Part shown: positions 56,736-64,000 of the stretch, one piece after another | Numbering within the stretch: position 1 is the stretch's first letter | Layout: every line of letters starts with the position of its first letter | Origin: an uncultured Actinomycetes bacterium | Lineage (GTDB): Bacteria; Actinomycetota; Actinomycetes; Nanopelagicales; Nanopelagicaceae | Direction: 5' to 3' | NCBI GenBank assembly: GCA_903822425.1 | Contig: CAIJOY010000031.1 | Span: forward strand, 1-64,000 | DNA length: 64,000 bases | Made by a program: the position numbers and the translations under genes | The notes under the pieces: generated by a model | What the model was told of the DNA's origin: nothing | Databases searched by the model: none | What the model saw: only the letters and a program-made list of their open reading frames with translations

Positions 56736-57674
56736 TTAGTTGTTTCTCTGAAGTCTGACTCGTGGGTCGATGAAGGTATATAAAACATCGACAATAAAAT
56801 TCATGATGACCATGAAGACTGATGCGACAAGTACAGTCCCGGTAATCATCGGCACATCTAGGGTAGAAATCGATCGGAAAGCGAGCTGACCAATTCCTGG
56901 GATTCCAAAGATTGATTCGACAATCAAAACTCCGCCAAGGAAGTAGCCGAGATCCATTCCAATCATCGTCACAATTGGCATCAGTGCATGACGAATAACA
57001 TGTCGTCTTAGAATCAGACCGGAAGGCATTCCCTTAAGTTGAGCAAACTCAATGAATGGTGATTGCAAAACATTTATGACGGTAGTTCGAACGATTCTGG
57101 AGTAAAACGCTGCCCCGCCAACGCCAAGAGTGAAACTTGGCAAAATGAGATACCAAATCAGTGGATGACCAACGCCATTTAATGGGAAGACTGAAAGTTT
57201 GAATGCTAGAAAGTAGAGAAGAATAAGTCCGAGCCAGAATGGTGGAGTTGAGAGTCCAAAGAGCGCAGAAAAGGTAGAAACGCGATCAAAGAAACTTTTT
57301 GGGCGATAGGCCGAAATAATTCCAAAGGGAACCCCCAGCAGAATTTCCCAAAGTACACCAGCAACAGCGAGAATTGCGGTGAATGGAAGAGCGCGCCAAA
57401 TTTCACTTCCAACAGTTTGATTCTGCAACGCAAATGAAACGCCTAAATCGCCTCGAAGTAACCGGCCCAGGAAGTGCATGTATTGAGTCAAAAGTGATTG
57501 ATCAAGCCCCAATTGATGACGAATATTTGCCACGGCTTCTGGGCTCGCATTAGTACCGGCAACCATGCGTGCAGGATCTCCAGGCACAATGAATGCAAGT
57601 ATGAATGCCAAAGTCATGACACCCCATACGACTGCAAGCATCTGTGCAGTACGTCGGACTATCCAACGACTCAT
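56736..57674 (-). CDS. Oligo/dipeptide ABC transporter permease (DppB-like)
   Basis: MSRWIVRRTAQMLAVVWGVMTLAFILAFIVPGDPARM; FIEFAQLKGMPSGLILRRHVIRHALMPIVTMIGMDLGYFLGGVLIVESIFGIPGIG. Confidence 0.93.
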   Translation of the reverse strand: MSRWIVRRTAQMLAVVWGVMTLAFILAFIVPGDPARMVAGTNASPEAVANIRHQLGLDQSLLTQYMHFLGRLLRGDLGVSFALQNQTVGSEIWRALPFTAILAVAGVLWEILLGVPFGIISAYRPKSFFDRVSTFSALFGLSTPPFWLGLILLYFLAFKLSVFPLNGVGHPLIWYLILPSFTLGVGGAAFYSRIVRTTVINVLQSPFIEFAQLKGMPSGLILRRHVIRHALMPIVTMIGMDLGYFLGGVLIVESIFGIPGIGQLAFRSISTLDVPMITGTVLVASVFMVIMNFIVDVLYTFIDPRVRLQRNN

Positions 57675-58576
57675 CGCTTTACCCCCATGGAAGACGTATC
57701 AAATAAATCAGTAAGCCAATCTCCCATTAAGTTGAATGCCAAGACGGCGATAATCATTGTTACTCCTGGCGCAACAAGCAGCCATGGTGCAGATTGAAAA
57801 TACTTTTGACCTTCCGAAATCATTTCGCCCCAAGAAGGTTGTGGCAATGGAACGCCGATTCCAAGGAAAGATAAGGAAGCTTCAATCAAAATCGATGTCG
57901 CTACGCCAAGTGTTGAGTAAACAATGATCGTTGGAATTAGGTGAGGAATTATGTGGCGCCGAATGATCTGAGGCGTTGTGAGTCCAAGACTGCGCGCGGC
58001 GATAACAAATTCTCGTTCTTTCAACGAGAGAACTTGGCTTCGGATAATTCGCGCAAGATAGGTCCAATATGCGAAGGCAATAACTAGGACCACATTCTTT
58101 GTGCTTGGTCCCGTAACTGCAATCAGGGCTATGCAGAAAAGTAGAATTGGGAATGAAAGCACAATATCGGTTAAGCGCATGAGTATTGATTCAACCCAAC
58201 CACCCAGATAGCCAGAGATCGCACCGATGGTTACCCCGATAAAGGATGCCAGTGCAGTTGCGACAACTCCGACTGTGAGCGAAACTCGAGCGCCAAAGAT
58301 CAATCGCGAAAGCACATCCCTACCATTTTGGTCGGCGCCAAGTAAGAAATGTTTTCCTGGCCCTTGCGGCGCACCAATTTCTGAAAGTCCATCAGGATAT
58401 TGATACAAGGGTTTCTTAGGGGCAAACCAAGGAGCGAAGATGGCGATAAAAATCAAGAGAAGCACGATCACAACAGAAGCGAAGGCAATTTTATCTGCCT
58501 TTAGCGAACTCCAAGCCCTTGATCGTAGCGAAACGGAATCCAGTGATGATTCTACTTCTTCAAATTGATCATGCAT
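57671..58576 (-). CDS. Oligo/dipeptide ABC transporter permease (DppC-like)
   Basis: FLLGADQNGRDVLSRLIFGARVSL; REFVIAARSLGLTTPQIIRRHIIPHL. Start reassigned to ATG 58576. Confidence 0.92.
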   Translation of the reverse strand: MHDQFEEVESSLDSVSLRSRAWSSLKADKIAFASVVIVLLLIFIAIFAPWFAPKKPLYQYPDGLSEIGAPQGPGKHFLLGADQNGRDVLSRLIFGARVSLTVGVVATALASFIGVTIGAISGYLGGWVESILMRLTDIVLSFPILLFCIALIAVTGPSTKNVVLVIAFAYWTYLARIIRSQVLSLKEREFVIAARSLGLTTPQIIRRHIIPHLIPTIIVYSTLGVATSILIEASLSFLGIGVPLPQPSWGEMISEGQKYFQSAPWLLVAPGVTMIIAVLAFNLMGDWLTDLFDTSSMGVKR

Positions 58577-59579
58577 GATTCTCACCGCCCTTATGAAATC
58601 CAGAGTCTTCATATGGCTTAATTAAGTGACATGCGGCTTGTGAGCCCGACAAAGTTGTAACAAGTTTTGGTGCTTCACTCGAACAGGTTGCTAATGACTC
58701 TTTGCAGCGTGGATTAAATGCACAACCTGAGGGCAGGTTCGCTAGGTCGGGCGGCTCGCCGACGCTCTTAAACTTTTCACCTTTTTGACCTGAAATATTT
58801 GGGACGGCGCTTACCAGCGCACGGGTGTATGGATGCTGTGGATTTGTTAGAACTTCATCACTGTTTCCATACTCGACGATCTTGCCGGCATACATGATTG
58901 CGACATTCTTAGATATGTATCGCAGGGTCGATAAGTCATGCGAGATGAATATATAACTTATGCCAGTTTGCACTTGAATATCCTGCAGCAGATTCAGAAT
59001 TTGCGCTCTAACCGAAACATCGAGAGCTGCCACGGCCTCATCACAAATAATAAGATCTGGCTTTGTTGCTAGCGCCCGCGCTATCGCTACCCGTTGACGT
59101 TGTCCGCCCGACAACTCCTTCGGAAATCTAGTTGCCAACGAGGCGGGAAGCTTTACCGTTTCGAGTAGGGCGCGAACTTCATCTTTTATTTCTGACTTTG
59201 GTAGGTTGCGAATCTGCAAGCCTTCGGCGATTGACTCGGCAATAGTGAAGCGTGGATCTAGAGAATCGTAGGGATCCTGAAAAACCATTTGCAGCTTCTT
59301 TCGGATTGGCCGCAGAGCTGAATTACTGAAATTTGAAATTGTGTTACCGCGTACCGAGATACTTCCAGAGTTAGGTTTATTTATACCAATAAGTGCTCGG
59401 GCTAGCGTGCTCTTTCCAGAACCAGATTCACCAGCTATACCTAAGGTTTCCCCTTCAAAGATTTCAAAAGTTACGCCATCAACTGCCTTAACGGGTTGAG
59501 ATGCGAATAAGCCGCCTTTGCCTTTGAAGTGAACCGTTAAGTCAGCCACGGAAAGTAGTGAGTTAGATTGAGCGCTCAT
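58569..59579 (-). CDS. Oligo/dipeptide ABC transporter ATP-binding protein (DppF-like)
   Basis: [70 protein letters not shown]. Start ATG 59579 overlaps the upstream stop (ATGA). Confidence 0.92.
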   Translation of the reverse strand: MSAQSNSLLSVADLTVHFKGKGGLFASQPVKAVDGVTFEIFEGETLGIAGESGSGKSTLARALIGINKPNSGSISVRGNTISNFSNSALRPIRKKLQMVFQDPYDSLDPRFTIAESIAEGLQIRNLPKSEIKDEVRALLETVKLPASLATRFPKELSGGQRQRVAIARALATKPDLIICDEAVAALDVSVRAQILNLLQDIQVQTGISYIFISHDLSTLRYISKNVAIMYAGKIVEYGNSDEVLTNPQHPYTRALVSAVPNISGQKGEKFKSVGEPPDLANLPSGCAFNPRCKESLATCSSEAPKLVTTLSGSQAACHLIKPYEDSGFHKGGENHA

Positions 59580-60580
59580 GAAGAAACTCGCGGTATCGGA
59601 TTGTGACAAGCATAATTCTGGGAACTATCGTGATTGGAGCTCAAGGTTGGCGATTGCGTTATACAAAGTTCAGTTGTCCGATTACATCTTGGCGCAAAAG
59701 AACATCCAGAAAATATCCGTCCCGCAATCGGCGGACTTCCGGGAATAGTTTGCAGCCGTTCGCGTCCAGTGTCATAAAGATCAGGAACAGATGCAATAAG
59801 AGCCTGGGTATAAGGATGCTTGGGATGATTCACAATATCGTCTACTAATCCAGATTCAACGATGCGGCCGTTATACATAACAATTATTCGACTGCAAAAA
59901 TTTGCAACAACAGCAAGATCATGACTAATCAACAAAACCGCCATCTTGTCTTCGCGCGAGATGGATTCCATCAAATCTAATACTTGCGATTGAATTGTGA
60001 CATCGAGGGATGTCGTTGGTTCATCAGCAATCAACAATTTAGGTTTACAACTTATTGCAATCGCTATTGCAACACGTTGACGCATTCCGCCGGAAAGGGA
60101 GTTTGGATATTGCTTCATGGTGCGTTCAGGATTTGGCAAGCCAACGGATTTTAGTAACGAAATACTCTCGCGCTCGGCATCATTCTTACTTAAACCTTTA
60201 TGGTAAGTAAGCATCTCCATTATTTGTAAGCCAATTTTTACCAATGGATTTAGACTTGTCAGTGGATCCTGCGAAACAATCGCAATCTCAGAGCCACGCC
60301 AATTTTTCTTTCCAGTAAAAGTCTCGGTGTTTCGACCTTGAATTGCTATTGACCCAGATGTCATAACACCCGGTTTCGGAATCAATTTCATAATTGCTCG
60401 AGCAGTAAGTGATTTTCCAGAACCAGATTCACCGACCAGCCCGACCCGTTCAGCCGGAGCAATGGAGAAAGAGATGGAATGGACAACTTCGTCCATCCCA
60501 CCTCTCGTTGGGAAACCTACTGACACTGAAGCAACATCCACAACAGGATCACTGCTGTTTACGTCCACTTCGAGGTTCAC
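59576..60580 (-). CDS. Oligo/dipeptide ABC transporter ATP-binding protein (DppD-like)
   Basis: GLVGESGSGKSLTARAIMKLIP; LSGGMRQRVAIAIAISCKPKLLIADEPTTSLDVTIQSQ; SGCSFAPRCNRTTELC. GTG start with AAGGAG. Confidence 0.92.
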   Translation of the reverse strand: MNLEVDVNSSDPVVDVASVSVGFPTRGGMDEVVHSISFSIAPAERVGLVGESGSGKSLTARAIMKLIPKPGVMTSGSIAIQGRNTETFTGKKNWRGSEIAIVSQDPLTSLNPLVKIGLQIMEMLTYHKGLSKNDAERESISLLKSVGLPNPERTMKQYPNSLSGGMRQRVAIAIAISCKPKLLIADEPTTSLDVTIQSQVLDLMESISREDKMAVLLISHDLAVVANFCSRIIVMYNGRIVESGLVDDIVNHPKHPYTQALIASVPDLYDTGRERLQTIPGSPPIAGRIFSGCSFAPRCNRTTELCITQSPTLSSNHDSSQNYACHNPIPRVSS

Positions 60581-60633
60581 TTATCTCCTTTTATCCTTTG
60601 TTCTTCACTAATACAAGAAATACAAACCACTAA

Positions 60634-62238
60634 TTAACTCTTGAGAGAGTAATTACTGATCATGTATCCCCAGATTGGGTTCTCAACAAAGTTTCCTACA
60701 TTACTTCCATACACAGTTGTGTTCTTGCCGAAGTAAAGAGGTATTACAGGATTATCCGCTTGCATTAGCTTCGCAGCTGATTCGTAATAAGACTGAACCT
60801 TGGTTGGCTTTGCCAATCCTTGGTTCACCAAATCATCGAACTTTTTATTGCAGTAGAACGGATAGTTTTGACCACCCGGAATCGCAGATGCGCAACCGAG
60901 TAGTGCCTGGAAGAAGTCACTACCATCTGGATAATCAGCAATCCAGAAAGTAAGTGTCATTGGAGTCTTATTTGGAGTTGCTGCTACTGTGAAGAATGTG
61001 CTCATTTGCACTGCCTTCACATTAATCTTGATTCCGATAGCAGCAAGTTGTTGTTGAATTACAGCATCAAGGTTTGTCCAAGGCTGTGTATTCCAACTGT
61101 AGAGATCAGTACTGAATCCCTTTGGATAGCCAGCCTTAGCAAGTAGAGCCTTGGCGCGAGAAACGTTCAAAGGATTAACCATGCTCTTTGAGACATAACC
61201 TGTAACCCCTGGTGGAATGAAACCAGTTGCCGGATCTCCCTGACCATTTACCGCACGTAGCAATCCAGCGCGATCGATAGCGTAGGAAACTGCTTGACGT
61301 ACAAGTGGGTTATCGAATGGCTTCATTTTGACATTGAGTGTTAAGAAGTAAGTTGAAAGTCCAACGCGGTGGCTTATCTGACTCTTCAATTTAGGATCAT
61401 TGATAACTGAAAGGAAGCTTGAGTTAGGCAACTTGTCGCCCATCAAATCCAATTCACCCTTTTGTAGTTGTAGCAATTGAACTTCAGGTGTTACACCTAA
61501 AGCTTCATTTACGCCATCCAAAAGTGGGTGTCCTGGATTCCAATAGTTAGCGTTCTTGGTCAATACGATTGATTGGCCAGGAGTGAAGCTGACAAACTTA
61601 AATGGACCAGAGCCCAGTGGAGATTTAGCTTGATCGGCTCCAGTTCCTGAAGGAATGATTGAAGCGTGTGGCATTGCCATTACATAAACGAATGCTGAGT
61701 TAGGTGCCGTGAGTGTCAAGGTCAGTTGAGTTGGAGATTTCACAGTTATTCCAGAAACCGTTCCAACTGGATTCTTTGAATACTCTTGACAGCCTTTCAC
61801 TGCATTCCAGAAGCTAACGACCGGTGATTTCGTCGCCGGGTCGCAAATTCTCGAGAATGTGTAGGCAACATCGTCAGCAGTTACGGCTTTGCCGTCTGCA
61901 AATTTCATGCCAGCTCGAATATTTATTGTGTAAGTCAACTTATCCGCAGAAAGCGTTGGCAGAGTTGCGGCGGCCTGAGGGACCAAAGTTGTTCCACTTG
62001 GCGTGTAGTCATATAGACGGTTGAAAAGCATTTCCATGTTGTCCCAGCAAGTAGCGTCATAGCAAACCTGAGGGTCAAATGTTGTTGGATCTGATGAAAA
62101 TGCAATCTTTAAGATTCCACCAGAATTGGCTGCGTTAGCAGATCCATCCCCGATAGCGACTGGGACGATTACCAAGGCAGCGCCAAGTCCCATGACTAAG
62201 GATGATCTGAGTAACTTTGATCGTATCGAAATTTTCAT
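60634..62238 (-). CDS. Oligo/dipeptide ABC transporter substrate-binding protein (SBP3)
   Basis: Signal peptide; AATLPTLSADKLTYTINIRAGMKFADGKAVTADDVAYTFSRICD; LGSGPFKFVSFTPGQSIVLTKNANYW. Start ATG 62238 with AAGGAG. Confidence 0.92.
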   Translation of the reverse strand: MKISIRSKLLRSSLVMGLGAALVIVPVAIGDGSANAANSGGILKIAFSSDPTTFDPQVCYDATCWDNMEMLFNRLYDYTPSGTTLVPQAAATLPTLSADKLTYTINIRAGMKFADGKAVTADDVAYTFSRICDPATKSPVVSFWNAVKGCQEYSKNPVGTVSGITVKSPTQLTLTLTAPNSAFVYVMAMPHASIIPSGTGADQAKSPLGSGPFKFVSFTPGQSIVLTKNANYWNPGHPLLDGVNEALGVTPEVQLLQLQKGELDLMGDKLPNSSFLSVINDPKLKSQISHRVGLSTYFLTLNVKMKPFDNPLVRQAVSYAIDRAGLLRAVNGQGDPATGFIPPGVTGYVSKSMVNPLNVSRAKALLAKAGYPKGFSTDLYSWNTQPWTNLDAVIQQQLAAIGIKINVKAVQMSTFFTVAATPNKTPMTLTFWIADYPDGSDFFQALLGCASAIPGGQNYPFYCNKKFDDLVNQGLAKPTKVQSYYESAAKLMQADNPVIPLYFGKNTTVYGSNVGNFVENPIWGYMISNYSLKS

Positions 62239-62281
62239 TTCTAGCTCCTTTGTATCTTGTCGACATTCAACAATTAGCGTG

Positions 62282-62310
62282 AATTTAGACCCGTATATGG
62301 GTGGAGTCAA
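62282..62310 (-). promoter_or_regulatory. SigA-type promoter of the SBP3/DUF4438 operon with a palindrome in its spacer
   Basis: Minus strand TTGACT-N17-TAAATT; spacer contains ACCCATATACGGGT (62289-62302). Confidence 0.7.
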
Positions 62311-62353
62311 TAGATTCCGCAAACCCTTTTAGGCGTGGCGTGGTAGCGAAGTG

Positions 62354-63409
62354 TTAGTAGCCCCGCGAAGGCACGTAAAGATTCTTTGGTATTTTCTTAC
62401 TTTCGAGCAGGGCTAGGTTCTCAAGGAAGAGATCCACGAGCGCTTTATTCTCTGTTTCAACCGTTGAGGCTGAGTGTGGTGAAATTATGACGTTTGGCAA
62501 TTGCCACAACGGGTTGCCTTTTGGAAGCGGCTCCTCAGTAAATACATCAAGGCAGGCTCCTAGCAGCGTGCCATCGCCAAGGGCCTCAATCATGCACGCT
62601 TCATCAACCACCTGTCCCCTAGATATGTTGATCAAAATGGTTTCAGGTTTCATTACTGCAAAAGATTCCTTGCCGATTAACCCTTCAGTCTCAGTAGTCA
62701 GTGGACAGCAGACCACAATCAGATCAACGGATGGGAGAACTGAAATCAGTTGATCTGCCGTGATTAGTCGATTGATATGTGGATTTTCGGAGCCGGTTCT
62801 AGTCCTTCCTAAACCGACAACATCCATTCCAAGATCGGAAAAGGTCTGGGCCATTTTACGCCCGATGCCACCAAGGCCAACGATCAAGATTCGCTTCCCG
62901 GCTAATTGTCTAGTTGTGTAACGCTGCCAATGCTCATCCTTTTTCCAACGATCGAGAAGTGGAACAGATTTAATAAAGTGGAGCGCTCCCATCAGAGCGA
63001 ATTCGGTCAAGGGAATCGCATGAATTCCACCGGCTGTCGTAACTGTTATGTCTTCTAAATCCAAACCAGAACGTTTCATGAAGCTACCGATTCCAGCACT
63101 CGTAGCTTGAATCCACTTAACGTTCGGATTGCGTTTGATCATCTCTGATGGTTTGTACCAATCAAAGTCAAAATATGCATCCACGTTCGAAGTGGCCGCG
63201 AGCCACTTATTCAATTCCTTATCAGTGAGTTCGCGCGCTGGCGCACTGTGATCACACTTGTACCGAGGAGGCGGAAGAATCTCTGGCTCGTAAACAATGC
63301 TCAAATTTGGGAGGGCTTGGCTTATTACATTAACTAACTCGGGTTCTAAATAAGTCCCAATAGCGATTGAGTTTATCTTCAACTTTGCCCTCTCTGAATT
63401 GAACTCCAT
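62354..63409 (-). CDS. D-isomer-specific 2-hydroxyacid dehydrogenase family protein
   Basis: LAGKRILIVGLGGIGRKMAQTFSDLGMDVVGLGRT; LINISRGQVVDEACMIEAL; LDVFTEEPLPKGNPLWQLPNVIISPHSAS. Start likely ATG 63409. Confidence 0.9.
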   Translation of the reverse strand: MEFNSERAKLKINSIAIGTYLEPELVNVISQALPNLSIVYEPEILPPPRYKCDHSAPARELTDKELNKWLAATSNVDAYFDFDWYKPSEMIKRNPNVKWIQATSAGIGSFMKRSGLDLEDITVTTAGGIHAIPLTEFALMGALHFIKSVPLLDRWKKDEHWQRYTTRQLAGKRILIVGLGGIGRKMAQTFSDLGMDVVGLGRTRTGSENPHINRLITADQLISVLPSVDLIVVCCPLTTETEGLIGKESFAVMKPETILINISRGQVVDEACMIEALGDGTLLGACLDVFTEEPLPKGNPLWQLPNVIISPHSASTVETENKALVDLFLENLALLESKKIPKNLYVPSRGY

Positions 63410-63530
63410 AACTCCTGCGAGCCATTGCTTGCAGGACTCTACCCGCAAGCTTACGGACAAGTAAACATTATTGATCAATCAGATTAGTTAACTCCTTTAC
63501 TAACATCCCCCAACCCCTTAAAATCGAATC

Positions 63531-64000
63531 ATGAGCGATCAAATGAAATGGGAACATGGCAACACCTGGTATCGCGTAATTGGCGATCTCCACAATGGGA
63601 AGACCCCTGTGCTTGTGCTGCATGGTGGACCTGGTGCCGGACATAACTATGTAATTCCTATCGCAGAGATGATCGCGCAATCTGGTCGCGCTGCGGTTCT
63701 TTACGATCAAATTGGATGCGGAAATTCAACACACCTGGCAAGTGCTCCTAAAGAATTCTGGACCCCTGAACTATTTATGCAAGAGCTCATATTGCTGACG
63801 CAACATCTAGGGATTGCAGATAACTTTGCCATTGTTGGGCAATCATGGGGTGGCATGCTTGGAATGCAATTTGCGATTTCACGGCCAAAAGGATTGAAGG
63901 CACTTGTTGTTGCTGACTCACCAGCAAGCATGGAGGTCTGGGTAACCGAGGCGAATAAGTTGCGGGCACAACTTCCGGCTGATGTTGAAGCAACGCTTAT
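63531..64000 (+). CDS. Alpha/beta hydrolase, proline iminopeptidase-like (S33), C-terminus beyond window end
   Basis: Not in the ORF track because it is open at the edge. Manual translation: MSDQMKWEHGNTWYRVIGDLHNGKTPVLVLHGGPGAGHNYVIPIAEMIAQSGRAAVLYDQIGCGNSTHL...FAIVGQSWGGMLGMQFAISRP. Confidence 0.88.
   Translation, partial: MSDQMKWEHGNTWYRVIGDLHNGKTPVLVLHGGPGAGHNYVIPIAEMIAQSGRAAVLYDQIGCGNSTHLASAPKEFWTPELFMQELILLTQHLGIADNFAIVGQSWGGMLGMQFAISRPKGLKALVVADSPASMEVWVTEANKLRAQLPADVEATL

Noticed and set aside
1-64000. tRNA, rRNA or CRISPR arrays
   Set aside because: Scanned intergenic regions by eye and saw no cloverleaf-like sequence, rRNA motifs or regularly spaced repeats; a tRNAscan or CRISPR finder run would be decisive.

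Overview
This 64-kb window is an actinobacterial chromosomal segment. Moderate GC, a HrdB/SigA-type sigma factor with a Lys/Ala-rich N-terminus, a DUF7455 protein next to parE and sigA, and a SAM-IV riboswitch suggest a streamlined, possibly freshwater (Nanopelagicales-like) actinobacterium; the taxonomy is inference only. The first 31 kb is mostly housekeeping: alkaline-phosphatase-family protein, psuG plus a PfkB kinase, a short ParC-like and a ParE topoisomerase, sigA, SAM-IV-metX, DinG-family helicase, asparaginase with an amino-acid ABC importer, homospermidine synthase, nrdR-nrdJ, and a divergent LysM/lexA SOS locus. From about 31 to 48.6 kb lies an accessory scavenging region: Dpp-type importer, M55 D-aminopeptidase, S12 serine hydrolase, a second solute-binding protein, M20 peptidase, FGGY kinase, GSA-like aminotransferase, a sugar ABC importer without its own ATPase, and a GntR/UTRA regulator. 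From about 51.5 to 63.5 kb lies a second accessory operon: Dpp-type importer, Gfo/Idh/MocA oxidoreductase, two tandem DUF4438 paralogues, GntR, aminotransferase, RidA and a 2-hydroxyacid dehydrogenase. The DUF4438 operon is the best candidate for an undescribed pathway. Sequence-level regulatory signals include a shared 17-bp palindrome at two promoters, a different palindrome inside the spacer of the DUF4438-operon promoter, two LexA boxes, paired NrdR boxes, non-terminator intercistronic hairpins after two solute-binding-protein genes, and a repeated -10/N6/ATG arrangement consistent with leaderless transcripts. I found no CRISPR array, tRNA, rRNA, IS element or prophage. All family calls come from reading protein motifs by eye, without database searches.
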